Assembly: GCA_015680685.1 (NCBI GenBank)
Contig: MNCI01018064.1
Span: 370,369 to 434,368, forward strand
Reading direction: 5' to 3'
From: Gnetum montanum
Lineage: Eukaryota > Streptophyta > Gnetopsida > Gnetales > Gnetaceae
Length of the DNA: 64,000 nt
Made by a program: the position numbers and the translations under genes. Below the pieces are notes generated by a model. It was not told where the DNA came from. It saw only the letters and a list, made by a program, of their open reading frames with translations, and ran no database searches. Every line of letters begins with the position of its first letter. Positions within the stretch are counted from its first letter, which is position 1. This document shows, piece by piece, positions 33,759 through 46,304 of this stretch.

Positions 33759-36256
33759 CTTCTTCACATAGGAATAAGACTACATCACATGATGCAAACA
33801 CTCATAGGAAAAATGATAGGATCTATATCGATGAAAATTGAAGTGAACAACCTCAAGCAGGGGTTTTCTATGCTCATTTAGACCCTTACTATACTCAAAG
33901 ACTACATTCAATTGGTGTAGAAAATACTAGAGGAAATGAAGTAAGTCCTAGATCAAGGAGGGCCTTAAGGCCTAGGACCTCCTCTAAACCTAGATAAGAT
34001 AAATCAAAGGATCAAAGAGAGAACTATAGAAGCCATGGCAATTCTCCTAGCTCCTCATCTTCCTCTTCCTCTTCAACATTTAAGTTTAACAAAGATGAGT
34101 GTAGGTATAGAGATAGAGCTCCACTAGGAGGTCAAGATAAAGATAGAAATTGAACCCAAGGGCTAAATCAAAGACATCAAAATGAGAATAGATAAGATCA
34201 TCATACTTAAATGAATAGAAATATAAATTTTCATCACAACATGTCTGATGACAATGAATCCTTGCTGGCCACTAAGAGCCTAATCTAGATCATGGAAGTA
34301 GTTAAAATACCTCATAGGCATCATAAGGAAAGCTGCCTACCTAGGATTGATATGAATAATATCCCTACGTTCACAAGAGGCTATGATCTTAATCCACAAC
34401 ATCATCTACAAGCCTTCCATGATGCCTATGCCTTAAACAACATTGAAAGTGGATGGAAAAAGCTCAAGCTCTTTCCTAGGATACTAATTGATGAAGCTGA
34501 AAGTTGGTGTAGATTGTTGAAACCAAGTTCTATCCACTAGTTGTCCACAATGTTGGAACTTTTTAATGAAAAATATCAAACATATGAGAGAGTTTCCAAC
34601 CTAAAAAACAAATCTAAGAGTGGAAGCAAGAAAATCATGAACCCTTGGATGTGGCCTTGGATAGATACTATTCATTACTATATGGATTTCCTAGCCATGA
34701 TTTCTCTTAAAAAGAGTAATTTTTTCACATCATATATGGGCTTTGTAATGAAATGAGAGAGACCCTTGGGATGTATGCTCAAGGTCAATTATACAAAATA
34801 AAAACCCATCAAATACAAAGGCTAATTAGGCAGGTGGCAAAAGAAGGAGAGCTATGTAAATGAGAAAATGTGGAGGAAAATAACTGGGATCCAACTCTTC
34901 AAAAGAAAAGGATCCATATCTATGATGAGGAAAAAGAGGTATCTCTTAATGAGGTGATTTTACAACAAACATTTCCAATACAAATTTCTATTGTTAAACT
35001 TGAAGCAAAGTTGGAAAAGATGTTGGGATGAATAAATGAGAAAGTTATAACTTGTGTAGATACAATAAAGGAGAAAGTAATGCAAAACCAATCAAGTGAT
35101 TACAACAAAAGTAGGAAAAAGAACCAAGAAATAGCTAGGAACACTTATCCACAAAAAGGAAAAATGACCACAGAAGAAGAGGCTATAGACTTAACCATTG
35201 AAGAGGATGATGAATGTGACATTTTCCTATATGAACATCCAAAGGGCTATTGCCTAGTCATGCTCAATCTACGTGAGTATGGGGATTTTGCATTGAATCC
35301 AAAGTTCATACAAAAGAAAATGCCTAGGAAATTACCTTACTCAAAAGGTAATTTTAGACAGTCCTACAACCAACCGTACTATTCTAGTGGGACTTCTTAT
35401 TAGTCTCAAAACTACTATCAATGGTAATGGCAAAACACATAGTCATGGGGGAGGCCATCATCAAACCAGCATTACCCTTAATGCCAACTGAACTTACATA
35501 GATATTACATTTAACAATCTATTTTCCCAAATAGTTCCACTTCATCTACCTCAAATCACTACTACCACTCTCCTAAGTATTATCATCCCACAACATCTTC
35601 TATGAGGTTGCCACCTCACACCTATCATCTTTCATCATATCCTCAATATTCTCATACTTCCCTCCACCATATGTCACCAACAACAACATAGGAAGGTTTG
35701 GCATCACAACATCAATGAAAGAATGTCACTTGTGCTATGAACATAAAAAAAAAATGATAACAATAGTAGATCTCAACCACAATGTTGAATACATTCTTTG
35801 TTTAGGGTATTTTCCTCACACAATCACAAAACACGTAGAGCTACTAGCACATCAAAGCCAACACAAGGCCAATTTAATGCAACACCCTTCCTTTCTAAAA
35901 CAATGTCTCCTAATCACACGCAAAAGCAAACAACCATCACCACTCAAACACAAGACATAAATGATGAACCTATCACTATGGAGAGATAGAAGAATCCATG
36001 CACCACTACTAATAGTAAAGGGTGGAGTTGTGGGCTAGAAATTGAAAATATTAACATAGCCCACAACAAATTTGAGGAGCAAGTGTGTGAACAAAAACCA
36101 ATATACATAGTAGCCACTAAACCAGAAGACACCTAGTGGCTTGAAAATGAGACTATATGATTGTTTCAAATATGCATGGAGATGGTTGATCTACTTATTA
36201 GTTCTATACTTAAGAAAATGGATCAAAAAGAAGACTTAGATGCATATATCTTATAG
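33755..36256 (+). pseudogene. gag: Element C gag, broken
   Basis: The start codon is the ATG within the CATGT duplication (33755, also 15301), giving MSSSHRNKTT. A Ser-rich stretch (34043-34078) precedes the capsid region (34292-34870), with YDLNPQHHLQAFHDAYAL, WKKLKLFPRILIDEAESW and LFNEKYQTYERVSNL. The segment 35080-35400 carries CDIFLYEHPKGYC, the family motif with Phe at the second Cys position. The tail (36050-36256) holds FEEQVCEQ and ATKPEDT, matching D and E. Protease text is absent. Several stops and frame changes. Confidence 0.8.
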
Positions 36257-37624
36257 AACTAATAAGTATTTTTCACTTATTTGTTTTACAATTTTTTATC
36301 ATTTTCCTATTTCTTTCTAATTCTTAATATGTATTCCATTTATTAATAGTTTTCTTTTCTTCATAGTTTTCTCTTTTCTTGAGCCATTCTCTTTTTACTT
36401 TATGAATGTATTTTATGTTTTTATTAATAATATTGCCAAATCATGATGCAAAAGTTAATGCAATGTGTTGGATTTTTATGCTATGCTATCAAGATTATTG
36501 GGTAATGTAATTGTGGAAAGTAGTGAGACCACTTCATCCATCTCTCCAATTCTTTGAATAAAAGGTCTTTTTCATGAAAATAATTTGGTTCTTCATTTAT
36601 GAAACTAAAATTAATCAATGATTATTATATTTTAAAGAAATAGGGAATGACCAAGTGGGAATGGCAAAGGGTGTGACCTCAAGGGAACTTGTTGGGTCCT
36701 TTTCTTGACATCCTTCATGTGGTTTATGATCCCTCTTGGAACATATCATCACTCCTCCATTGATCAATAACAAGAAGCTAAAAGTCTTTGCATGGTGGTT
36801 TCCACAAAAAAAAACCAACAAAATAAAAAGAGAGAGAAAAAAACAATAATGGAAACTCAAAGCAAACACCTTAGACATAATAATGGGCTATAAGCACTAG
36901 TTATGGGGCTAGAAAGACATGTTACCCATGCCTAAAGGTCACCCTCTAACTAAGGCCCTTCCTTTCTTCTTCTCTTTTGTTTTCTTTTTGGAGTGATGAT
37001 TGTTCTTTGTGGTGGTTATGGACTTATGGTGGTCGATAGGATGGAACACATTAATGAGAGGTCACTGTTCATGGTATGGACTTAGTTTGAACTTAGACAA
37101 ACAGGTATGTTGATCATTTTAACCACATTTTTCACAAGAGCCTATTATGGACATGGTCAAGTACCTTACATCCCGATCTCTACAATCCCTTCTCATCTCA
37201 TTATTCATCTTACTACTACATGTAATTATGAGCCTTTTGGTTTTGTGTAGTATAGCGCAACATCCTAACCACAGTAGTTGTGTGTTGTTTGGAACAAAGA
37301 CATGGTCTACATTTAACCTCTCAGGTGCCCATGAACATCCATAGAAGCAATTATGCAAGGGAATTATGGTAAGAGCCTACTTTTGGAAGGACCCACTTGC
37401 ATAACTTTTATTGATCATGGCTTTGAACTAACCTTCACATCTTCCAAAACATCAATGATAGTTTCTTTGAATTTATGCATGATTTTGACACTGCTTCTCA
37501 TTTGTTTCATTAATTTTTCCTACTTTTCTATTTTCATATCCATTAATATTTCTTGGCCATCTTCTGAGTTAGACCTTTGGTTTCAATTATTCGAAAACTT
37601 ATGTGCTTCTGGTGTTATGCTTAT
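36257..37624 (+). other. Post-gag conserved spacer of element C
   Basis: Non-coding. A T-rich tract (36268-36440) is followed by blocks shared with B, F and G: GGTGTGACCTCAAGGGAACT (36669-36688) and AGCACTAGTTATGGGGCTAG with ATGTTACCCATGC (36893-36932). No extra ORF and no internal promoter. Confidence 0.7.
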
Positions 37625-38093
37625 TAGTCATGGAGGCTAGGGATGTTTGCTTTGAAATTTTTCTAACATCCTATTTTCAAGCATCATGGTAACTAATAGT
37701 AATTAATCAAAATAATGTGAACAACTTGATAATTTTAGTTATCATAGCCTTGGGCATAGTATGCTATAGTCACCTTGTTCTTAAATGCAAACTAAGGGAT
37801 CTAAAAAGAGTTGATTATTAAGAAAAAATTTACTAAAACTAATGTAGATAATTAATTTTTATATTACAATTAGGAGTAGCTTAGGGCTGAACAAGATCAA
37901 TTATCATATGCCTCACTTTGTACTAAACCATACATGACAAACTTACCACTAGTTCAAGTGGAAAGACAATAAATTGCAATCAAGACATAATGAACTAGAT
38001 GCACAACTAGTCCCATCCATGGAATTTTACTAGATCGTGTGTGAACACTTGGGATTCATATGGTTGGGCATAGGTGTACCTTGCCACTCATCA
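37625..38093 (+). repeat. Purine tract and internally deleted 3' LTR of element C
   Basis: AGTCATGGAGGCTA (37625-37638) matches the purine tract of the other copies. The LTR after it is only about 454 bp: U3, promoter and R are largely missing, while the last 230 bp (37865-38093) align well with the 5' LTR end 14940-15168, finishing CCACTCATCA. Confidence 0.75.
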
Positions 38094-38599
38094 ATGTCCT
38101 AAGTTGATAACTTTAAAAGCTCATCCTTGTTGAAAAATAAAGATGGAAGCACCTAGCTTGTAAAGTTATAATTATCTAATCATATAAGTATTTAAGCATC
38201 CCAAATTAAAATATGCATACTTTATATTCAATTTGTAGTAAATGTGCACAAGAACATATTTGGGCATTAGATATTAAGAGAAAATGTACAATCAACTTGC
38301 TCAGCCAGTTCTATTATATGATTGTGGAACTTGGGGATCTAGTATATCTACAACATAATGGAAACTTTTGGAATATGTCCAAAAATAAGTTTTATTATAG
38401 TTTTAGGTAAAGGTTCAAAATTTATATGATATTTTATTAGCAGAAGCAAATATGCTACCTATAGAAATTGTAGCTCTTCAAAACTTTTGATAATTTTATA
38501 AAAGATACTTGCTTGGCTTGGCATCCATCTATCCATTGAGATTTATAAGGTCACTTAGGAAAAAGCATAGCCCAATGATAGGAAAAATTGGCTCCAAAA
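38094..38599. other. AT-rich DNA, nothing recognised
   Basis: No gene or repeat recognised. A short open frame at 38213-38410 has no recognisable family. Confidence 0.4.
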
Positions 38600-38960
38600 A
38601 TGGAATGTTAAATATCAAAATTTAAATTTGATCCTTAATGATCTAAAATCAAGGATTAGACAAAAGGGATTGGATCACACATGTAACAACCATGTGGCAA
38701 AAAATAATTTTATTTGTACCTAATTTGAGGAGAATCCTTAACAAAAATACCTACTTATTTATTTGTTGCTATTTCCATACAAAGTAAGGTGGTAATCGTA
38801 CTTTCTCATGTGGGATCTCACTATTTATTGATTAAAACAGGGATATAGATAAATCTTCAAAGAGAACAACACATTTCTAGATTTTGTATACATGCAATTG
38901 TGGAAGATGAAGAGCATATCTTTTTGAATTGCTATTAAACTTAAATATACTATTCAAGAA
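38600..38960 (+). pseudogene. Probable LINE C-terminal fragment
   Basis: The reading CIHAIVEDEEHIFLNCY (about 38889-38939), preceded by SHVGSHYLLIKTG and INLQRE, resembles the Cys-rich tail (C...VEDEEHxxLxC) found after the reverse transcriptase in many non-LTR elements. The RT itself is not visible. Family assignment is tentative. Confidence 0.4.
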
Positions 38961-39159
38961 ATATATTTGCCACATTTGTTTGAGTTGGAGGTGTCAATTT
39001 TGGGTCATTTTCTTGATAAGGTGTTCAAGACCCATCATGACCATATCAAAGCCTTGTAATAAAATTTTTTTGTCATATAAACCCTTTGTGATCTCACTAG
39101 GATGTAATTAAGCATCTCCATTTCCACTACAAACATACATTTAACATAAGTTAATTATA

Positions 39160-40140
39160 GAATGTGTGTAGAAATGATGGAATTAATCTTAGATGTACTC
39201 ATTCAAAATAACATTTTAAGTGAGGTATAAAAACAAGTACAACAAATAAGGGATGTTAATGACATTTGGAAAACCTTTAAAATGACTTATGCATTGGTCG
39301 ATGAAATAATAAATAAGTATCTAGTAAGCAAGTTTCATAGCTTAAAAGAATAAACTTTGACCACAAAAATTAATGTTAATAAGTTAGAATTTAAAAATGA
39401 AGAAATTGATTTAAAAGAGTTTGATATTATTCAAATAGTATTAGATGTATTACTAGAATAATTTAAGATGACTGTTAAAGAATTCAAGTTACAAATCCAT
39501 AGCTCAATTATCCTATTCTTATAGAAATATTGCAACTTCAAGACACTAAAATTAAATAAGATGATAAGTCATAAGAAACAATTATTAACACTCGAGAAAA
39601 GAGGAAGAGTTTTAAGAATGACAAATAGAAGAATCAAAAGTTTGAAAAGAAAAAGAATAATGATGGATCCTTTATTTGTAAGTAAAAGAACATAAGTACC
39701 AAGACTATTTGTTTAATTGAAGAATTCTAGAAATGTTAAAGTACAACAAAGAATGAAATAGAGGAAATCATACAATAAGGAAAATAGAAATTCAAAACTG
39801 AGTTTAAAATAAAACAAACTAATATATAGCTAGTGAATATATAGTAATATTTGATGATGTTTAATCTTCCTTTAATGAATTTTTTTAAAAAAGTGACACA
39901 TACAAGTTAGGTAATTGATTTTATATATAGGACATATCATTGTAAACATAGAGGTCATTAAATCCATGATTCCATAAAAATTAGGTAAATATAAAGGAAT
40001 AGATAAGGTTAACATAGAAATAAATTAGGTATTTGTGAAAATAAAATATCTTTAATATGGATATGGGATTAAAGGACATAATCTATTTTTAGTTGTTGAA
40101 CTAGTAAAATTTGGAAAGTAGGAATTATTTAAGAAAAAGA
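39160..40140 (+). pseudogene. gag: Probable copia gag/protease remnant
   Basis: Text such as IRDVNDIWKTFKMTYALVDE and INKYLVSKFHSLKE (about 39245-39355) resembles the UBN2-type gag of plant copia elements. A Lys/Arg-rich stretch and a degenerate region that may be protease follow. No LTRs were found. Heavily decayed. Confidence 0.4.
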
Positions 40141-40329
40141 GTGATAATAATATTCATTGCTAGATTTTAGATTGGAAATTTAAGTAAGTGGTAGTGAATA
40201 AAAAGGAAAATAAAAATGTATTCCATATTAATCCATTAACAGAACTAGTTTATTCTATGATGCATAATCAATATTATAATTAATTATGACATAAAAAATT
40301 TGTTCACTAATGAATCGTGGTTTATTAGG

Positions 40330-40409
40330 TGCTGATATCAGACCCTTGATATCAGACCCTTGTTAACTAGGTGCTAATATTGGACCCCTATTATTGGATC
40401 CATGATATT
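40330..40409 (+). repeat. GATATC-type repeats just outside the D LTR
   Basis: Units such as CTGATATCAGACCCTTGATA and AATATTGGACCCC continue upstream of the LTR start I chose (TGATGATTCCC, 40410). Either the LTR starts earlier or D inserted next to a related LTR. Confidence 0.5.
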
Positions 40410-41270
40410 TGATGATTCCCAATATCGGACCCTCGATATCTAATGAGTCCTGATATCAAACCCTCAATATTGGGTACACGATATCACAGCCTAACAAGCA
40501 ATATTGAATACGTGATATCACAGTTCCCATGTGAGCTTATAAATACACAATGGGGCACACAGGAAAGTAATAGTTAATTTTTTAATAGTCAGTTTAGTAT
40601 TAGAGTAGGATCTTTTTGTCAACTTTTCCTCTCAACCCTTTCCTCGGTGCATGCCTGCAGTGTGATGATTGTAATTGTATGGAACCTTTATTCAAGTGTG
40701 ACATACTTGGACAAGCACATGACTGACAATAAAAATCAAGATTACTTCATCATTGCAGCATTCACTTAATTTTAGTTGTTATTTATTACTTTCATAATTA
40801 ATATTTCTCTACCCTCATCTCCTATCCTTGTTAGTAAATGTAGAATGAATACAACTTAATCATGAGCATTTAAGTGTGACCATTTGGTATCCTAGTAGCA
40901 TACCTAGGACATGTGCTTTGTAATCCCAATGGTAGTACACAAGGTCCAAGATGTGTATGGATGATTAAGGACAAATGCTCATCACAGTTAGGATAGCTTA
41001 GACTCTCTTCACCCTTTCCCTCTTAGTTAAAACAAAGTTACTTTCCATTGCCTCTAGGAGTAGCACTAGTCTAGGACCACATCATACACCTCACTCTAGA
41101 CTAAACCATATGTGACAAAGCAAATACTAGTCTAGGTAGGAAGATAGTGAACCATGATCAACAAGTAACTATCTAGATACAACAACTAGCCCATATGTGG
41201 AGTTCGACTGGATCATGTGTGAATGCTCATATTTGAATGGTTGAGTGTAGGGGTACCTTGCCACTCATCA
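40410..41270 (+). repeat. 5' LTR of element D
   Basis: About 861 bp, ending CCACTCATCA. U3 has palindromic AATATCGG, GATATC and ACGATATCAC units (40420-40525), then TTATAAATACAC (40540-40551). Left border inferred from the TGATG consensus and from the length of related LTRs. Confidence 0.75.
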
Positions 41271-41271
41271 T

Positions 41272-41289
41272 TGGCATTATTGCCAAGGA
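41272..41289 (+). other. Primer-binding site of element D (tRNA-Asp)
   Basis: TGGCATTATTGCCAAGGA after the LTR, close to the tRNA-Asp complement apart from transitions. Confidence 0.7.
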
Positions 41290-41403
41290 TGGTGCTAGTT
41301 ATCTAGATTAGTTATATCATACAAGATCACTATAGCAAAGTATTCACAATATATCCTTTAGAAAAGAAATTAATTTTAACTAAGTCACACACGATTCACA
41401 ACA

Positions 41404-43440
41404 ATGTATCTCTCGGAAGACTATAACAATGCAACAACTAGTAAGGCAATTCATTGGAGAACCAACAAATTATACATTGATGAAGACAAAGTTTGGAGTA
41501 CTCAATTGGATGCAGGGGTCTCCTATGTACATAAACAAAGACAACATCATCCCAACTAACAAATTCATAACCTACCTAGTGACAATGAACCCCTACTAAC
41601 CACTAAGAGCCTAATGCATATACAAGAGGCTATTCAAATATCCCACAGGCATCGCAAGGAAAGCCTTCTACCCAAGCTTGATTTAAACAACTTTTCCAAG
41701 TTTTCAAGAGGCTATGATTTAGATCTGCAACATAATTTACAAGCCTTCCATGATGCATGTGTATGTAACAATATTGATAATGGATGGAAAAAACTTAAGC
41801 TCTTTCCTCTGATACTCATTGGCCAAGCAAAGATATGGTATAGGTCCTTAAGACCAAAATCAATTCAACATTGGCCAACAATGGTAGAACTCTTCAATAA
41901 AAGATATCAAACTTATACAAGAGTATCAGCCTTGAGGAGACAAATCCAAGAGTGGAAACAAGTGCAACATAAACCCTTGGACATGGCCTTAGAAAGATAT
42001 TATGCATTGTTAAACAACTGCCTAGGCCATGGATTCTCTAAGGAAAGGCTAATGTACCACATCATAGATGGGCTCTGTAATGAAACAAGGGAAATCCTAT
42101 GGATGTATGCCCTAGGTCAACTATACGAACTACAAGCCCACCAATTCCAAGAGCTTATTAAGCAAGTAGCAAAGGAAGAAGGAGAAATGGCTAAATGGAA
42201 GAATGTTGAAAAATCTCAACAAGACCAAAATCTTAATTTAACAAAGGTCCATAATCATGAAAAGGAGAAATCAACTCATCTCAAGGAGGTGGAATAATCT
42301 TTTCCAATACAATAATCACTAGATTAAATTGAGGCAAAGATCAATAAGATGACAAAATGGATGCATGAAAAATGTGCAGAATATGCCAACATTATTAGAG
42401 GTAGAACTATGACAAACCAAGAAGCAAGACAAAACACCCTTAGAAAATTGAAAAGAAGGGTTGAAGAGAATAAGAACTCAACTACTAATCATACATATGA
42501 GTGTAACATTTTCCTGTACAATCACCCCAAAGGTCAATGTCCAATCTTGTTGAATTTACATGAACATTGGGGAAGAATGTTACATCCAGAGTTCATACAC
42601 AAATACTATGTTCAATCACAGTGGCAAAGATCCCAGTTGTGGGTGAGGCCACCCTCAAACTAGTCACACCCTTCATATCATTTGAACCTAAGCACTTATC
42701 AGGTTCAACATGCTGTTTCCCTAACTAGGTCAACATATTCTATCTCACGACATTGTTATTATTCTCCTAAGTACTATTAGCCTGTGTCCTTTCCAATAAG
42801 ATCACCCCCTCATGTTCCTCACACTTCTACTCACCATCAATATTCTCATCCTTCACCTACTTCTACATCACCACCAGTTGTTCTAGAGGGTTTTGCACCA
42901 CAACACCAACCCACAAACATCACTTGCACTACTATTGTCAACTACAGTGGGAATCCTTTACAATGTCAGAAGCGTCCTTTCTTTAGACATGACCATAGGA
43001 AGGGACCACACAGTTCCAAGACCACTTTATCTTCCCACTCAACACAAGTTCAACACTGTGGTGCATCCTTCTCTTCAAATCCAACACCTCGTGTAACCTT
43101 ATCAGGGCCACCAATCAAAACTCTAATAACTATGGGGCCAAATGAATATAACCATGTAGGGAGACATACCAATCCTTGCATACCATATTACGGTCATGGG
43201 TGCCATAGTGGGTCAAATCCTTATCAATTAACCACATCTTATAACTTGCCCCACTATCTCAACATTAATCAAGTGTGCAAACCCCAGTTTGGGCACATTC
43301 CAACCACCACATTAAAAGACACCCAATGGGTTGGATATGATCGAGTCCCAATATTTCCAAAATTCTTCAATCCAAACCTTCCATTTATTAATTCTAGCCA
43401 TGCTCAAAGGGTTAGTCATGTGGGATACCCCCCATTCTAA
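41404..43440 (+). pseudogene. gag: Element D gag, nearly intact
   Basis: Begins MYLSEDYNNATT at 41404. After an early stop it is open for 227 codons (41614-42297) over the whole capsid: LDLNNFSKFSRGYDL, WKKLKLFPLILIGQAKIWY, LFNKRYQTYTRVSALRRQIQ and GHGFSKERLMYHIIDGL. Next come 42349-42663, with CNIFLYNHPKGQC, and 42784-43440, a Ser/Pro/His-rich tail ending with NINQVCKPQ, DTQW and INSSHAQR. Very few stops (near 41560, 42297, 42320, 42663, 42780) separate these pieces, so it broke late. Protease and pol are absent, and the last part replaces them in the same way as in E. Confidence 0.85.
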
Positions 43441-44872
43441 TGAGTAGAATTAATAAATGTTTTTTCTTTTCTTTAATTTTACAAATTTTTTGTTTTTCGA
43501 CTTTTCATCTTTCAATTTTTTGGTTTTCTCTTTTTATTTGTGGTTTTATCTTTTTATATTTTTATGGGTAATCTCATCTATGAATAAAACACTCATGTGA
43601 CCCATTGGTTGAGGTGTTGTTCATGCTATCAAGTCTCAAGTAACTACTTATTTGGACAGCAAGCCCATCACATCCACCCACCCATTCTATTAATAAGAGG
43701 TTCTACTTTGGGTATGATGATATTCTTAACATCATTAAAACTTAAAGTAATTTTGTGCTCATTATGTCTAGAGTGAAGAAGGATGGACTAAGAAGGAATA
43801 GCCAGGGTGTGACATCAAGGGGACTTGTGGATTCTCTTTGGTGACATCTGTAGGAGTTACCATGTAGCATGGGTGTACTAAGATCCTTGTAGATCTAACA
43901 AAAAATGGGAGCAAGAGTAATAATGGCACTCACTCAAGAAAACAAATGCTATTCTAGGGGGTCCCACTGGAAATACATGCACCCAATCTTGAAGGTAGGT
44001 GGCTTCTTTGAATTAAGCATTAAGAAAACAAAAAAGGAAAAAAGTAAGAAGAGTGTGCCAAAGTGACCACACAAAAAGAAAAAGAAAAGATCAAAATCAA
44101 AGTGCTGCAAAGAAATTCCAAATCACTCCTCCCTTGAACAAAATTCCAAGTGATCATATGCCTTGCTGTCATGATGCTCTTATGGTTGTCCATCATTGGA
44201 TGAAGCAATGCGATGTCACTGATTGCAGGATTGGACTTGGTCTTGATTTTGGAGCAATGGGCTAATGACACATTATTCATGTCCTACACTCAAGATTCAT
44301 TATGCCCTAGGTTAGTTACCTCATGTCCCAATCTTTGCAATCCCTTCTACAATTTGCCTCATCTCGTTGTTCATGTATTTGAGACTTATGTCCTATGTAG
44401 CATTGAATTCATACCTCATCACGATGGTATCTACATGTGCGGGTTTTGTGGAACTGGTGTGGATTACATTTAACCCTTCTAGTACCTACAGACATTTTAA
44501 GGTATGGTTATGCAAGGGCATTATAGGTTGGAACCTACTTTGGGGAGGACCCACTTACATGACTTTTGTAATTTGTACTTGTTGCACACCACCACATCAT
44601 TTTATACCCTTTGAGTACTTCATTGTCAAATATATTCTTTTCTTTTATCATCATTTTATCAAACGTTCCTCAAAACCATTACATGTCCTTTGATGTGTCA
44701 CCTAAACAAACTAGGTCCAACATTAAACTTTTAGGGCAACTTCCTTGAAAAAATTTTTAACTCTAAAATTAGACTAAGCAAAGAATTTAACAATTACTAA
44801 AGGCAATAAGGTATGAAATAATTAAACTTCTTTCAATAACCTTACTAACAATTTATCTTTGTGTGATTATAG
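43441..44872 (+). other. Post-gag conserved spacer of element D
   Basis: Non-coding. T-rich tract 43455-43570, then GGTGTGACATCAAGGGGACT (43807-43826). The region around 44315-44560 aligns with C 37165-37410. The internal promoter seen in B and G is absent, but the ORF acceptor GTGTGATTATAG is kept at 44861-44872. Confidence 0.65.
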
Positions 44873-45310
44873 ATGACCCCTAAAAGAGGACAACAAGGAA
44901 GACCTTCTCAAGGTGCAATTAAATGCCCAGGGGGAGGCAAAATCCAAGGACCTCATGTAGAACATGTGACATAGGAGGCACAATCATTCAACATCCATCA
45001 GGGAACTCCTGTTACTATGCAATCTAGCCAAGAAAAAGGTGGAGAGGTCAGGGATTGAGCCTATGAAGAAGAACAATGACTATTTATGGCATGGCATGTC
45101 AAGGCCAATTAAGTGTTCCTGCAGTTGCCGTGTCCATGGAAAGTGCTGACTCCATCAAACATTGGAACATCAGCATGGATGGCTCATAATCCTTGGATGG
45201 AAGAGGAGAAATGTCAGGTGCTTCTTCAATAGGATCAATCTTATAGCCTAGAGCACAAGACAAGGGGAAGAGACCCATGGAGGAACCACTACCACCTGGA
45301 ACCACATGAG
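44873..45310 (+). pseudogene. Shrunken extra ORF of element D
   Basis: Starts ATG at 44873, in the same acceptor context as B and G. The first about 60 codons (Gln/Gly/Pro-rich) correspond to the N-terminus. About 45110-45230 then reads FLQLPCPWKVLTPSNIGTSA, matching FLAMYYPWDVPTPAHIHDAA in G near the C-terminus. About 2.4 kb of the middle is deleted. Stops present. Confidence 0.65.
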
Positions 45311-45490
45311 TTCCAACAAAGTTTTGTAATTTTGTGTCTATGTTCCAATTTTATATTGTTCAATCCCACACTATAGAATGAATAATTCCTAGTTAGTCAA
45401 TAATCACATACCTATCCACTGTGTAATCAATTGGACTTGTTCTCATTTTGTTTAACTCGAGGAAAAGTTGTTATTCAGTTGTGGGGGTAA

Positions 45491-46304
45491 TGATGAGTGG
45501 TGAGGCATCCCTACACTCAATCATATGAATACAAATATTCATGCACAATCCATTTGAACTCTACAAATGGGCTAGTCGCGGTATCTAGATAGTTACTCGT
45601 TGATCGTAGTTCACTATCTTTCCACCTAAACTAGTATTTTCTTTATCACGTATGATTTAGTCCAGAGTGAGGTGTATGATGTGATCCTAGACTAGTGCTA
45701 CTCCTAGAGGCAATGGAAATTTACTTTGTTTTAACTAAGAGGGAAAGGGTGAAGAGAGTCTAAGCTAGCCTAAGTGTGATGAGAATCCATCCTTAATCAT
45801 CCATACACATCTTGGACCTCATGTACTACCACTGGGATTACCAAGCACATGTCCTATGTACACTACTGAGATACCAAGTGGTCACACTTAAATGCTCATG
45901 ATTAAGTCATACTCATTCTATGTTTACTAACAAGGATAGGAGATGAGGATAGAGAAATATTAATTACAAAAGTAATAAATAAAAATTAAAATTAAGTGAA
46001 TGTTGCATTGATGAAGTAATCTTGATCTTTATTGCCAATCATGTGTGTGTCTAAGTATGTCACACTCAAATAAAGGTTCTGTACAATTACAATCATCACA
46101 CTGCAAGCATGCACCAAGGAGAGGATTGAGAGGAAAAGTTGACAAAAAGATCCTACTCTAATACTAAGATAACTATTAAAACACTAACTATTACTTTCCT
46201 ATGTGCCCCATTGTGTATTTATAGGCTCACACAGGAACTATGATATCACATATCCGATATCGCTTGTCAGGCCACGATATCGCGTACCCGATATCGCGAA
46301 CCCT
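45491..46304 (-). repeat. LTR of the D family in inverted orientation
   Basis: About 814 bp, reverse complement of the D 5' LTR. It starts TGATGAGTGGTGAGG, the complement of an LTR end, directly after a purine tract (GTGGGGGTAA). It extends through the TATA complement (46213-46222) into GATATCGCGTACCCGATATC palindromes, where it is cut off at about 46304, short of the LTR's other end. D therefore has its two LTRs as inverted, not direct, repeats. Confidence 0.85.

Larger units (their letters stand above)
14288..38093 (+). mobile_element. Element C: pol-less Ty3-type element split by element B
   Basis: Parts: 5' LTR 14288-15168, primer site 15170-15187, leader to 15304, then element B (15305-33753), then gag 33755-36256, post-gag spacer 36257-37624, purine tract 37625-37639 and a deleted 3' LTR 37640-38093. 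There is no protease, RT or integrase and no extra ORF. Its gag N-terminus and C-terminus match D and E rather than B and F. Flanking bases (TTGAA left, ATGTC right) do not form a target duplication, so one end may be rearranged or its border misplaced. Confidence 0.75.
40410..45490 (+). mobile_element. Element D: pol-less Ty3-type element with nearly readable gag
   Basis: 5' LTR about 40410-41270, tRNA-Asp primer site 41272-41289, gag 41404-43440, conserved spacer, shrunken extra ORF 44873-45310, purine tract about 45473-45490. No pol. Its gag is the best preserved Ty3 gag here. Instead of a direct 3' LTR, an LTR of the same family in opposite orientation begins exactly after the purine tract at 45491. 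Confidence 0.8.
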
